Both the position numbers and the translations under genes were made by a program. Positions 10,388-17,993 of a stretch of DNA of 27,572 nucleotides are shown in pieces; the first letter of the stretch is position 1; each line of letters begins with the position of its first letter. The DNA is from a virus: the IMG/VR virus record IMGVR_UViG_3300032288_002758, positions 1 to 27,572 of that record; one strand, written 5' to 3'. A model generated the notes under the pieces. The model did not search any database. It saw only the letters and a list, made by a program, of their open reading frames with translations, and was not told where the DNA came from.

Positions 10388-10753
10388 ATGGGCGCAAAAA
10401 AGACGTTACAGACGTTTAAACTTTTCGATAATGTAACCGTTCCGGCAAACGGGAGTGTAACATCGGATGCGGTAAATATTACAAACTTGGACAACATCAG
10501 CATTCAATTTAAATACAACACGGCAACCATTGGTGTCGATGACGATAGGCTGGAAGTTTTAGTTTCTAACGACAATATTGATTTTGTTCCGCTTAACATT
10601 CCTTCAATGATTAGCTTTGATCAAGAAACACTTTTTACGCTTGTGATTAATTTGACCCAACTTGCACAGCCTTGGATTAAATTAAGTTATTATTCTTTTG
10701 AACCTGGTGAAAGTTACGTTGATGCTTCAATCTTTGGTAAGGATCTAAACTAA
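10388..10753 (+). CDS. Small beta-sandwich virion protein
   Basis: This 121-aa protein starts with ATG at 10388, one base after the previous stop, with AGAGGG about 11 nt upstream. It is predicted to be all-beta: alternating hydrophobic strands (VTVPANGSVTSDAVNI, ISIQFKYN) and the segment LEVLVSNDNIDFVPL. The SND-x-x-x-F element recurs in the 107-aa protein at 14587-14910, so the two may share a fold and flank the appendage genes. No signal peptide. TAATG coupling to the next gene suggests that the products act together, perhaps as an adaptor or decoration between tail and fibre. The function is inferred from position only. Confidence 0.55.
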   Translation: MGAKKTLQTFKLFDNVTVPANGSVTSDAVNITNLDNISIQFKYNTATIGVDDDRLEVLVSNDNIDFVPLNIPSMISFDQETLFTLVINLTQLAQPWIKLSYYSFEPGESYVDASIFGKDLN

Positions 10754-12306
10754 TGAATTATTATACAATTAATTATCCAGAAACTCCGCAACCAGAACTT
10801 TCACTTGACCAACAAGACATGGCAAAAAGCTTGTCTGTTACTATTGCCTCAGATCAAACGGCAATTCCAATTAGTGGGACGATTGTAGCGAGTAACCCTT
10901 CTGTTGGCCCAAATAATTCTGGTAGTCCTTCAAATTCTACTCTTTTGGGGGGCGATGACGGTGGGACGCTGCGTGCGCTTAGTGCTACTTATACTGGTGG
11001 TGTAGGCTATCTTCGTGTTGATACTTCTGGATTTATTTCTCCTTCAGCTTCAACAAGTTCAAATCAAACTAACGGAAATCAAAAAACACAAGTTGTTGAT
11101 GGCTCTGGAAATGTAATTACTTCTACAAGCGTTTCTAGCAAACAAGCTCTTGATGTAGACGTTGCATCTCTTGAGGGTTTTGACGATTCTGCAAACAGCT
11201 CAACAACTCTTTTGAGTGGCGGTGCCACCTTTACAGGTGTTTGGATAGATATTACGAACTACAGCGCCATTTCACTTGGTGTTTATTCTGACGTTGCAAG
11301 TGCAACAGATGGATTAATTGCACAGTATTCTTATGATGGAGTTACTGTTCATCATCAGCACACTTATACTTATATCGGTGGGTCTGTTGGTATTGGTTAC
11401 AATCTAACGGCTGAATTTAAATATTACAGAATTAAATATACAAACGGAGCTTCTGCACAAGGCTCATTTGCTTTGCAAAGTATTTTGAAGCCTACTGCGC
11501 TTTCTCCTTCAATGTATAAGATTACAAATACATTGACCGACAACTCGCAAGCTATTGTGACTCGTTCAGTGATTACAGGCGTAACAACCGGCGGCGGCGG
11601 TGGTTATGTTAACGTCAAAGTAAATCCTTCTGGTGCGCTTGTAACAGATTCGACCGTATCTGGTACGGTTGCCGCTACGCAATCAGGCACTTGGAATATT
11701 ACTAACATTTCTGGAACGGTATCTCTCCCGACCGGTGCAGCAACAAGCGCAAATCAAACTACAGCAAACTCAAGTTTGTCTAGTATTGATGGAAAACTCA
11801 CTTCTGTTACTGTTGGAACTTTGCCTAGTATTCCTGCCGGATCTAATAACATTGGTTCTATTACAGATATTACTGGGACAATTTCTCTGCCAACTCTTGC
11901 TGCGACTTCTACCAAACAATCTGATGGCAGTCAGAAAACACAAATTGTTGACGGTTCAGGCAACGTCATTGCGGCTACTTCAAACGCACTGAACGTCAAT
12001 ATCCAAAATACAAGCATTCAGGCAAAGGCCGCTGTAAACCTTAACGGTTCTGGTTCTGGTGCGGGTGCTACGGTTTCAACCGTTATCACCTTGACCGCTC
12101 CTTCAAATGCGGTAGGCTTTATTTTAATGAATATGGATACTTCTACGGCTAACATTCGTTATGCAATCGGGAGAACGGCAAGTGCAACACTTGGTCAACA
12201 ACTTCAACCAGGTCGTGACACTGGCTTTATTCCATGTGGGGCTAACATTTCATTGTGTGCCGAATCTGGTACTCAAACTTACGACGTTCAATGGGTGTCT
12301 CAATAA
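10753..12306 (+). CDS. Repeat-containing tail fibre / appendage protein
   Basis: This 517-aa protein is rich in Ser, Thr, Gly and Asn, as in phage fibres. It contains imperfect repeats. NQKTQVVDGSGNVI near residue 109 recurs as SQKTQIVDGSGNVI near 392, and two elements of the type SGTVSLPTGAATS / TGTISLPTLAATS lie in between. The N-terminus (DMAKSLSVTIASDQTAIPIS) looks like the attachment module common in environmental phage fibres. The C-terminal 90 residues, from GSGSGAGATVSTVITL, form a beta domain ending in YDVQWVS. No enzyme motif is seen. It sits between two small beta proteins and a larger exported appendage gene, so a host-recognition structure is the best reading; the receptor cannot be told. 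Confidence 0.6.
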   Translation: MNYYTINYPETPQPELSLDQQDMAKSLSVTIASDQTAIPISGTIVASNPSVGPNNSGSPSNSTLLGGDDGGTLRALSATYTGGVGYLRVDTSGFISPSASTSSNQTNGNQKTQVVDGSGNVITSTSVSSKQALDVDVASLEGFDDSANSSTTLLSGGATFTGVWIDITNYSAISLGVYSDVASATDGLIAQYSYDGVTVHHQHTYTYIGGSVGIGYNLTAEFKYYRIKYTNGASAQGSFALQSILKPTALSPSMYKITNTLTDNSQAIVTRSVITGVTTGGGGGYVNVKVNPSGALVTDSTVSGTVAATQSGTWNITNISGTVSLPTGAATSANQTTANSSLSSIDGKLTSVTVGTLPSIPAGSNNIGSITDITGTISLPTLAATSTKQSDGSQKTQIVDGSGNVIAATSNALNVNIQNTSIQAKAAVNLNGSGSGAGATVSTVITLTAPSNAVGFILMNMDTSTANIRYAIGRTASATLGQQLQPGRDTGFIPCGANISLCAESGTQTYDVQWVSQ

Positions 12307-14273
12307 TGAATATGTTTAAAAAATTGTTAGCCGGTATTTTAATTTGTTCAACAGCGCATGGGGCGTATCCGCCAACTACCATTCAAGGTCAGTCTGATGC
12401 TACGGCTACAACAAAGTTTAACTTTCAGGTTCCCAATAATCAGTACACCGATCTTGGTGGTATCAAGTCGTTGATTGAAACGGGAAATAATAACCTTTTA
12501 AAAAATCCTGGTTTTGAAGCTTCTACATATTCAACTTCTTGGACAATCACAAATTCTACTGGGGCTGTTGACACAACAAACGAGGTTCAAGGTTTACAAG
12601 GTGCTGCCTTAACATTGTCGGCTCAAACTGGTGACATTATTCGTCAGTCAGTAGCTCCTTCAAACAATCTTGAATCGCAAAACTTTGAAGCATCTTGCAG
12701 AATTAAAACAAGTTTAACTTCGGTGCAATTGTGCGGTTTGGTTTCTAACACTGAACAAACGTGTCAAACCGTATCGCCAAACAATGTTTCTGGTCTTGTA
12801 ACAGCAAACTTCATTTCTACGGGTGGCGGTGCAACTGTTGGCGTAAAGGTTAAAGCAACTTCAACGGAAACCGGAACCATATATGTTGATGATTGTTATG
12901 TTGGTCAAGCTAGAAACATTGGAACAATTGCACAAGCAGCAAAAATTGGAACAATTAAGTATAGTGTTGCGGCACTTTGTGCGTGGACTACCACAAGTAC
13001 AACATACGCAAGTTTTGCAGCTGATACTGATTGCGGTACACCAACAGTAACAGGTATTGCTTCTGCGCCTTCGACAAAAATTCCTGCCATTAAATTTTCA
13101 ACATTACCGGCAGGATCTTATATGTTTATTTCAACAGGTAACTTTCAAGCAACAACTGCAAGTACAACTGCGGTTGCAGCGTATCGTTTTTCTGATGGTA
13201 CAAATACTTTTGCTCAACAAAGGTTTGGTGCTGGTGCGGCTGGTAACTTAGTAAGAGCTGATGCTATGGTCGTTGCCGGGACGGTTGATTATTCTTCACC
13301 ACAATCAAACATTACGATTGAAATTCAAGCTTTACAGTCTTCTTCTACTGACGCAAGAATTGCTGTAACAAGTTCAGATTTTGAAATTGATGTTTATTAT
13401 TTTCCAAACTCTGCGCAACAAGCATATAACGCTAACCAGCTTCCAGCGTCATGGTCTGGTTATCATGATATTAACTGCGGTTGGAACAGAGCCTCTACAA
13501 CTTATGCAAACTATGGGGAAGATAACAGCTGCACCTTTACAGAACGAACAAATAGAAACTTTGGAAGTGTAACTTCTGATATTGTTACTACAGGCCGTAT
13601 TCCTCGTATTATGTTTGTTCCAAACAAAGCCGGAATGTATCAGGTGTGCGCAAGCTTTGCGGCTTCTAGTGCAACGACTTCAAGCGCTACTGGTTACAAA
13701 ATGGTTGATGCTAGCGCAAACGAGCTTCTTACTAAAATTAATTACACGGCTGTATCTGGTAACCCTAACATTTTGCAAATGTGTTCAATTATAAATGCAA
13801 CAAGCACATCACAATATACTGTAAACATTCAAGGCCAAGCGGCAGGTGTTGCGACAAACTACATAAATCAAAACGCAAATAGTACCGTTGATTGGACTAT
13901 TTTAAGTCTCGATAATACATTTCCTGCGCCTGTTTTAACAAATATGGTTCAATCAAGTAATACTTCTGTTGAGCGTGTTGAGCGATTAAAAATCACGCCT
14001 TCTTGTACTTCTACTCCCTGTACAATTACTTCGCAATCTGGAAACTTTGCGTCAAGTGTAACAAGGGCTTCAAGTGGTAACTATACGGTAAATTTTACAA
14101 CTGCATTTTCTGCCGCTCCTAACTGTGTTGTTCAGCTTATGAACGGTGCAACTTCCGTTGGTTTTGTTGGTTCTGCCGCTCCTACAACTACGGCGTTTAA
14201 TTTTGGTATGTTTAATTCTGGTTCAACGGCTACTGATTTGCCATTTCAATTAATCTGTGTAGGGCCAAAATAA
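12306..14273 (+). CDS. Exported, cysteine-paired appendage protein with CBM-like module
   Basis: The ATG at 12306 overlaps the previous stop (TAATG), giving 655 aa; a longer frame from 12255 is less likely. Residues 1-20 look like a Sec signal peptide (MNMFKKLLAGILICSTAHGA), with possible cleavage after STAHG or A. Residues 63-200 begin with NLLKNPGFEAS and resemble carbohydrate-binding beta-sandwich modules. Two tandem modules follow, starting at C225-A-W and C391-G-W. Each has C-x-W, STTYA, an acidic turn and a second Cys (DTDC / DNSC), then an IP.I.F strand. A further Cys-containing beta domain ends the protein. Paired cysteines and export fit an oxidising compartment. It is probably a receptor-binding or surface-acting protein. 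Confidence 0.6.
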   Translation: MNMFKKLLAGILICSTAHGAYPPTTIQGQSDATATTKFNFQVPNNQYTDLGGIKSLIETGNNNLLKNPGFEASTYSTSWTITNSTGAVDTTNEVQGLQGAALTLSAQTGDIIRQSVAPSNNLESQNFEASCRIKTSLTSVQLCGLVSNTEQTCQTVSPNNVSGLVTANFISTGGGATVGVKVKATSTETGTIYVDDCYVGQARNIGTIAQAAKIGTIKYSVAALCAWTTTSTTYASFAADTDCGTPTVTGIASAPSTKIPAIKFSTLPAGSYMFISTGNFQATTASTTAVAAYRFSDGTNTFAQQRFGAGAAGNLVRADAMVVAGTVDYSSPQSNITIEIQALQSSSTDARIAVTSSDFEIDVYYFPNSAQQAYNANQLPASWSGYHDINCGWNRASTTYANYGEDNSCTFTERTNRNFGSVTSDIVTTGRIPRIMFVPNKAGMYQVCASFAASSATTSSATGYKMVDASANELLTKINYTAVSGNPNILQMCSIINATSTSQYTVNIQGQAAGVATNYINQNANSTVDWTILSLDNTFPAPVLTNMVQSSNTSVERVERLKITPSCTSTPCTITSQSGNFASSVTRASSGNYTVNFTTAFSAAPNCVVQLMNGATSVGFVGSAAPTTTAFNFGMFNSGSTATDLPFQLICVGPK

Positions 14274-14584
14274 TGAAAAAAGTAATTCTTAAAAAAGAAG
14301 GTTTGGAACTTGGTTTTGCAATTGTTGAAGATGATAAGGCTACAGAAATGGCCGACATCTACCACAACGATTATAAAGGCGAAGAATATTCTGTTGAGGT
14401 TTTGGATCTTAGCCAAGACTATGACTTTTTGCTTGCTGAGTGTATCAAAAACAGAATTGCCGAGTATCCTAAACCCGAAGAATTCATGAATCAATTTTTT
14501 GACAACAATGAAATCGGTCTTCAAGAACTTCAAGCAAAAAGACTACAAGTAAAATCAAAATACCCTAAGCCGGTGAAGGAGTAA
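14273..14584 (+). CDS. Small acidic protein of the fibre cluster
   Basis: This 103-aa protein has its start coupled to the fibre gene by TAATG. It opens with a short beta segment (KKVILKKEGLELGFAIVEDD) and ends in a helical, charged segment containing YPKPEEFMNQFFDN and VKSKYPKP. Small proteins with a YP-x-x-E-x-hydrophobic helix often follow phage tail fibre genes and may help fibre folding or attachment, but I do not recognise a named family. There is no signal peptide or membrane segment, so it would act in the host cytoplasm or in the virion. Confidence 0.5.
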   Translation: MKKVILKKEGLELGFAIVEDDKATEMADIYHNDYKGEEYSVEVLDLSQDYDFLLAECIKNRIAEYPKPEEFMNQFFDNNEIGLQELQAKRLQVKSKYPKPVKE

Positions 14585-14586
14585 CA

Positions 14587-14910
14587 ATGAGACCTTATTA
14601 TCATGAAATTTTAGAATCTACCGTAAACGCTGACGCATATTCTGACGTTGTAGATGTTCAGCATTTGACGTTTGTTAGTTATCAGCTTGTCGTTGTTAAC
14701 GGTAACTTAGAAGGAACTACTACTCTTCAGCTAAGTAATGACGGTGTAAATTTTGCGGATAGCGCAGGAACGGCTCAAAGTTTTAATGGTGTTGGGAATA
14801 CTGTGACAGAAGTGATTGACGTTTGTACTAAATACGTGCGTGTTAAAATTGACAATACTTCTGGAAGTTCTAAGGTAAAAATTATCATGGTCAACAAAGG
14901 AAACTCATAA
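14587..14910 (+). CDS. Small beta-sandwich virion protein, second copy type
   Basis: This 107-aa protein has AAGGAG about six nt before the ATG. The sequence is beta-rich: LTFVSYQLVVVNGNLEGTTT, then LQLSNDGVNFADSAG, then VRVKIDNTSGSSKVKIIMV. The SNDGVNF element matches SNDNIDF in the 121-aa protein at 10388, and both have about the same length. I infer that the two share a jelly-roll or discoidin-like fold and flank the fibre genes as related small virion components. Similarity is short and judged by eye. Confidence 0.55.
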   Translation: MRPYYHEILESTVNADAYSDVVDVQHLTFVSYQLVVVNGNLEGTTTLQLSNDGVNFADSAGTAQSFNGVGNTVTEVIDVCTKYVRVKIDNTSGSSKVKIIMVNKGNS

Positions 14911-14931
14911 GACAATATTTAAGAGGTGAAT

Positions 14932-15093
14932 ATGGATATTCTTCAAATTATTGCTAAAGGCCAAGAAGTTCTAACTCAGATTGTTGTAATTATTACAGCA
15001 ATGATCGCTATTGCTATGGTGATCCCAGGTGATGAGCCCGAAAAGACTTTGCAAAAGGTGTTAGATTTCATCAAAAAGTTTTCTAAAAAATAA
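14932..15093 (+). CDS. 53-aa membrane protein, holin candidate
   Basis: This short gene has AAGAGGTG just upstream of the ATG. The product has one membrane helix (about residues 15-34, TQIVVIITAMIAIAMVIPGD) and a charged C-terminal tail ending FIKKFSKK. The short N-terminus, single helix and basic tail fit small phage holins or holin partners, and it opens the run of lysis-type genes. It is coupled to the next gene by TAATG. No residue proves holin function; another small membrane protein role is possible. Confidence 0.6.
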   Translation: MDILQIIAKGQEVLTQIVVIITAMIAIAMVIPGDEPEKTLQKVLDFIKKFSKK

Positions 15094-15329
15094 TGGATTA
15101 CTTGCCTTTAATCAAAGAAGTCTTAACGCTTCTGAACAAACTTGTTCCTGATGAAGCGTCAAGAATTGCAAATAGAGTGAAGGCATTAGAGGAGCGCTGG
15201 GATGCTGAATACTCTAAGCAAGAAAATAGGAATGATAACGCTCTTGATCTCATTGAGCGTGAGCTGTGCGACATTCGCAAACTATTTTCTAGTGCCATTG
15301 AATCAGCGTCATTTAAGATTAAGCCTTAA
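15093..15329 (+). CDS. 78-aa coiled-coil protein hosting a nested gene
   Basis: This 78-aa protein starts at the ATG overlapping the upstream stop. It is highly charged and helical (ASRIANRVKALEERWDAEY, NALDLIERELCDIRKLF) and probably forms a coiled coil. The N-terminus (LPLIKEVLTLLNKLVPDE) is amphipathic rather than a clear membrane anchor. A second gene begins inside it in another frame at 15202, as in Rz/Rz1 spanin pairs, but the missing N-terminal membrane helix argues against a classical Rz. Its function is unknown; the lysis context is the only clue. Confidence 0.5.
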   Translation: MDYLPLIKEVLTLLNKLVPDEASRIANRVKALEERWDAEYSKQENRNDNALDLIERELCDIRKLFSSAIESASFKIKP

Positions 15330-15504
15330 AGGGGCTTATACCGAATATACTTACTCAAAACCGTATCCTTGCGGCCTGTTCAAAAAGTTTACCTGTTATC
15401 AAGATGAGACATTGATTGATTTTGATTTCACTAAACAAGAAGACCGTCTGAAATTTAATCAGATGGGATTCGATTGCAGCGTAAGGAAGCGCCCTAATGA
15501 ATGA
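15202..15504 (+). CDS. Nested exported protein, o-spanin-like candidate
   Basis: The ATG at 15202 lies inside the 78-aa gene in a different frame and has a strong Shine-Dalgarno (AGAGGAG at 15188-15194, 7 nt spacing), which supports real translation; the frame runs 175 nt beyond the host gene. The 100-aa product begins with KK and a hydrophobic run (GMITLLISLSVSCATFA), followed by a mature part with four more Cys. It could be cleaved by signal peptidase I after TFA, or be a lipoprotein at the Cys of SVSC, although that lipobox is poor because it has Ser at -3. A nested exported product next to a holin candidate is reminiscent of Rz1. A downstream ATG at 15232 is an alternative start. Confidence 0.5.
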   Translation: MLNTLSKKIGMITLLISLSVSCATFANYFLVPLNQRHLRLSLKGAYTEYTYSKPYPCGLFKKFTCYQDETLIDFDFTKQEDRLKFNQMGFDCSVRKRPNE

Positions 15505-15667
15505 CCATAATTACCTTTGGATTAAGATAGGTGTAGCTGTAGCAATGGCTACGTCTAGTCTTGTGACGTTTGTTTATTCTACTTTTGAGACAAAAGACCA
15601 TGCTCAAGAAGTAATGTCGCACCTTATTAGAATCGAGGCCAAAGTCGATAGGATTTTAGAGAAATGA
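15497..15667 (+). CDS. 56-aa membrane protein with coiled-coil tail
   Basis: The ATG at 15497 overlaps the upstream stop, and the stop forms an ATGA overlap with the next gene. The product has one N-terminal membrane helix (WIKIGVAVAMATSSLVTFVY, about residues 8-27), then a charged helix (AQEVMSHLIRIEAKVDRILE). A membrane anchor plus a short coiled coil would suit a small holin-like or i-spanin-like protein. It is too short for recognised Rz. Placement between an exported protein and a DUF5675-like protein supports a lysis role by context only. Confidence 0.55.
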   Translation: MNDHNYLWIKIGVAVAMATSSLVTFVYSTFETKDHAQEVMSHLIRIEAKVDRILEK

Positions 15668-16086
15668 AGCTAAAACTTATACGTCGCAATTACCGTCTAG
15701 ATGGCATTTTCGGCGAGCTTACCGATGAGGACGGTAACCATATCTGTTTTACTTTGGAACACTCCTACGCCGATTTAAACGCAAAAGAATGCCTATCGCC
15801 TAAACTTCCTAATGGAACATATACTTGTCAAAAGGGAATGCATCGGTTGAAGGGTATGCAGGAAGATTTTGAGACGTTTGAAGTCATGAAAGTGCCAGGG
15901 CATTGGGGTATCTTATTTCATACTGGCAATTACAATGAGGACTCTGAAGGGTGCGTTTTGTTAGGAGAGGGGCTTGGTAACAGATACAAAAATGGGGTCA
16001 TGTTGACCAATAGCAAAAAGGCGTTTGCCAAGTTTATGACGATGCTGAAAGACGTTGATCAATTTGAGCTAGTGGTTATCCTTTAA
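15664..16086 (+). CDS. DUF5675-like protein, possible cell-wall enzyme
   Basis: This 140-aa protein is coupled by ATGA to the upstream gene. It starts with a beta segment (KLKLIRRNYRLDGIFGEL), then CFTLE, and contains the signature ILFHTGNYNEDSEGCVLLGE with H86, S94 and C97. The H-x-GN....D.x-GC-x-L-G pattern is what I recall from the phage DUF5675 family. It also recalls the His...Cys catalytic arrangement of L,D-transpeptidase-like (YkuD) domains, so an action on peptidoglycan is possible. No signal peptide. It lies at the end of the lysis-type run and no other endolysin is visible in the window, which makes it the best candidate for that role; this is inference. Confidence 0.6.
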   Translation: MKLKLIRRNYRLDGIFGELTDEDGNHICFTLEHSYADLNAKECLSPKLPNGTYTCQKGMHRLKGMQEDFETFEVMKVPGHWGILFHTGNYNEDSEGCVLLGEGLGNRYKNGVMLTNSKKAFAKFMTMLKDVDQFELVVIL

Positions 16087-16101
16087 TCAGGGGGAAAACT
16101 A

Positions 16102-17046
16102 ATGTCAAATCTTGATCGTATCCATGAGGTCTATGCCTTGGTGAAACAGTTAGCTCTCGAGCTTAACAAAAATCCTAATTCTGACGATCTTCAAAAAGTA
16201 GGCATTAGTAAACACGAGATTTATACAAAGTTTGGAAGCCTTAGTCAGCTTCATCAGGCTTGTGGGCTAGAGCCAAACAAAAGACCAAAAATTACAAATG
16301 ACATTTTTAAAGTCGATCTTGAACAGCATTTAAGTAGCCACGAAGATAAAACAATTCAAAAGAGGAAGGCTTATCCAAAAATTGCTTGCCTTGGCGATCT
16401 TCATGAACCTTTTAGCCATGCCAATCTGAAACAAGATTTTAAGTTATTTGTTGAGAAGTTTAAGCCTGAGTACATCATTCAGCTCGGTGATGCGTTCGAT
16501 CAGTATTCATCGGGTCGTTTTCCAAGATCACACAATATTTTCACACCTAAACAAGAAGAAGAAATTGCAAAAAAGAACCTAATTGAGTTTTGGTCAGAAA
16601 TGGCTAAAGCAGCTCCAGAATCTAAACTTGTTCAGCTAGTTGGCAACCACGATGTTCGCCCTTTAAAGCAAACGCTAAGCGCTCTTCCAGTAATGGAACA
16701 TTGGATTCAAAAGTATTTTGAAGAGCTTTATACGTTCGACAATGTAAAAACAATCATCGACCCACGAGAAGAATTTATCATTGAAGATATTGCGTTTCAT
16801 CATGGTTATCGCTCAAAGCTTGGTGATCATAGGGATTACATCCAAATGAATTTTGTCGGAGGTCATACTCATACTGGCGGTGTTGTTTTTAGAAACATCA
16901 AAAACGCTGTGCTTTGGGAATTAAACGCAGGTCTTGCGGCAGATCCAACTAGCAAAGGTTTAAGCTATACCAATCAGCGAATGAATCACTGGACGCTTGG
17001 ATATGCTGCAATTGATGAGCTTGGCCCTCGTTTTATTCCGTATTAG
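16102..17046 (+). CDS. Calcineurin-like phosphoesterase with HNH-repeat-like N-terminus
   Basis: This 314-aa protein has AGGGGG upstream of the ATG. The metal-binding motifs of the metallophosphatase superfamily are complete and in order: G98-D-L-H, G129-D-A-F-D, G181-N-H-D, H233-H-G and G254-H-T-H. It should therefore bind two metal ions and hydrolyse a phosphoester; the substrate is unknown. Residues 1-60 (ALELNKNPNSDDLQKVGIS, then YTKFGSLSQLHQACGLEP) match the pattern of the small DNA-binding repeat associated with homing endonucleases (FGS...A.GL). That suggests a DNA or nucleic-acid target for the enzyme. It stands between the DUF5675-like gene and a HELIH protein in the same direction. 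Confidence 0.85.
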   Translation: MSNLDRIHEVYALVKQLALELNKNPNSDDLQKVGISKHEIYTKFGSLSQLHQACGLEPNKRPKITNDIFKVDLEQHLSSHEDKTIQKRKAYPKIACLGDLHEPFSHANLKQDFKLFVEKFKPEYIIQLGDAFDQYSSGRFPRSHNIFTPKQEEEIAKKNLIEFWSEMAKAAPESKLVQLVGNHDVRPLKQTLSALPVMEHWIQKYFEELYTFDNVKTIIDPREEFIIEDIAFHHGYRSKLGDHRDYIQMNFVGGHTHTGGVVFRNIKNAVLWELNAGLAADPTSKGLSYTNQRMNHWTLGYAAIDELGPRFIPY

Positions 17047-17055
17047 GAGAAACGC

Positions 17056-17379
17056 ATGAACATTTTAGTCGTTAATAAAAAATGGAAGATTATTGTACGG
17101 TCTGACAAGGTTCATGATTCTCGCTATCCTGATTGCCATGCCATAGCGATTATGGATGACAGAAAGATTCATGTAAGAAAATCATCTCTCAATGAAACAA
17201 CTGTGATTCATGAGCTAATTCATGCTTATTGCTATGAGCTTTCATTTCATGAACTACAATTAGACGATGATCAAGTAGAAGAATTCTATGCTGAGCTATT
17301 TGCTAAATACGGTAAACAAATCCTTCAAGACGCAAAACGTGCCGTTGATGGCATAAAAAACAAGAATGAAAAAGCATAG
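17056..17379 (+). CDS. HExxH metallopeptidase-like protein
   Basis: This 107-aa protein has AGGAGA before the ATG. Residues 50-60 hold the zinc-peptidase motif VIHELIHAYCYEL (H52, E53, H56). The preceding strand with KIHVRKSSLNETT is the usual edge strand before such a helix, and a downstream Glu (VEEFYAELFAKYG) could be the third ligand. The pattern is like small phage SprT/ImmA-type HExxH proteins without the zinc ribbon. It has no signal peptide, so it would act in the cytoplasm. The target is unknown. Its 3' end overlaps the next gene by 14 nt. Confidence 0.65.
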   Translation: MNILVVNKKWKIIVRSDKVHDSRYPDCHAIAIMDDRKIHVRKSSLNETTVIHELIHAYCYELSFHELQLDDDQVEEFYAELFAKYGKQILQDAKRAVDGIKNKNEKA

Positions 17380-17671
17380 CGTTCTTGTATTTGCTGTTAT
17401 TTGTTACACTTTTTCACAGCTTAAAAATGTTGAATGTAAATCGTATTGCAGGTTTTACGCAGGGTATGACACTGGCGTTTACGTTGAAAATATAAACAAA
17501 TGCTTTTGCCAGGATGAGATTGATCAAGAAAGACTAACTGAGAAGCGATTGATTTTGCCTAGCAAATCAATAAAAAGAACTGAAGACGTCGAGTATAATC
17601 CAAGCGACATACCACAATCACTGCCAGAAGAGCCGAAAATCCCGTTTAGATTACCTTGGGAAAATGAATAA
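17366..17671 (+). CDS. Small exported cysteine-containing protein
   Basis: This 101-aa protein begins with MKKHSVLVFAVICYTF, a basic start plus a hydrophobic run as in a signal peptide. It has Cys at 13, 24, 28, 46 and 48, so disulfides in the periplasm are plausible. The C-terminal half is charged and proline-rich (PSDIPQSLPEEPKIPFRLP). No convincing lipobox and no recognised family. The ribosome binding site is weak; the 14-nt overlap with the HELIH gene suggests coupled translation. It is the last plus-strand gene before the convergence point. Confidence 0.5.
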   Translation: MKKHSVLVFAVICYTFSQLKNVECKSYCRFYAGYDTGVYVENINKCFCQDEIDQERLTEKRLILPSKSIKRTEDVEYNPSDIPQSLPEEPKIPFRLPWENE

Positions 17672-17686
17672 CCCCGATTTTTTTTT
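17655..17686 (+). terminator. Weak end-of-operon T-tract
   Basis: A run of nine T (17678-17686) follows the last plus-strand stop. A very short GGG/CCC stem around the stop codon precedes it. A second inverted repeat, TTCAGG/CCTGAA (17694-17717), lies just after the T run and so does not fit a classical terminator. Termination of the plus-strand operon here is plausible but weakly supported. Confidence 0.3.
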
Positions 17687-17732
17687 GTTCTGGTTCAGGC
17701 TAACGAGCGTCCCTGAAATCGTCTGACAGAAA

Positions 17733-17879
17733 TTACTTCTTTTTAGCAGCTTCTTTTTTAGCCTTTTTAGCTACGTTTAAAGCAATTGCAACAGCTTGTT
17801 TTTGTGGTTTACCTGCTTTAATTTCAGTCTTAATATTCTTTGATACAGTTTTTTTACTATAGCCTTTAGAAAGTGGCAT
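17733..17879 (-). CDS. 48-aa basic small phage protein
   Basis: The ORF runs from the ATG at 17879 to the stop at 17733. The product MPLSKGYSKKTVSKNI continues with a KPQKQAVAIAL segment and ends in AAKKK; 17 of its 48 residues are Lys. I recall closely similar small proteins (start MPL.KGYSKKTI, motif GKPQKQAVAIAL) in many phages and prophages, of unknown function; the charge suggests nucleic-acid or ribosome contact. AAGGAAA lies about 6 nt before the ATG, and a promoter and an upstream terminator separate it from the rest of the minus-strand operon. Family resemblance is from memory. Confidence 0.75.
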   Translation of the reverse strand: MPLSKGYSKKTVSKNIKTEIKAGKPQKQAVAIALNVAKKAKKEAAKKK

Positions 17880-17896
17880 CGTGTTTCCTTTTTTGC

Positions 17897-17924
17897 ATTA
17901 CAAGTGCAGATATAAATTAAACAA
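17897..17924 (-). promoter_or_regulatory. Promoter for the 48-aa gene
   Basis: On the minus strand TTGTTT (17924-17919) and TGTAAT (17902-17897) are spaced 16 nt apart. The -10 matches consensus at five of six positions, the -35 at three. A start near 17890 would give a very short leader holding only the ribosome binding site. The placement just after a terminator supports it. Confidence 0.45.
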
Positions 17925-17948
17925 TTAGATTTATGAGACATAGAAATG

Positions 17949-17993
17949 AAAAAACCGCCTGGAAGTTTGGATGATTGCGTTCCCAGACGGTCT
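17949..17993 (-). terminator. Intrinsic terminator of the minus-strand operon
   Basis: Read on the minus strand, GACCGTCTGG pairs with CCAGGCGGT across a loop of about 20 nt, with one G-T wobble and one bulge. A run of six T (17954-17949) follows at once. It lies directly after the stop of the 11-codon ORF and would end the long minus-strand transcript. Read on the plus strand the same stem is followed by a moderately T-rich stretch, so it could also stop readthrough from the left. Confidence 0.75.

Noticed and set aside
12255-12305. Longer start for the exported appendage protein
   Set aside because: It would bury the signal peptide behind 17 extra residues that overlap the fibre gene; the TAATG start at 12306 is more natural.
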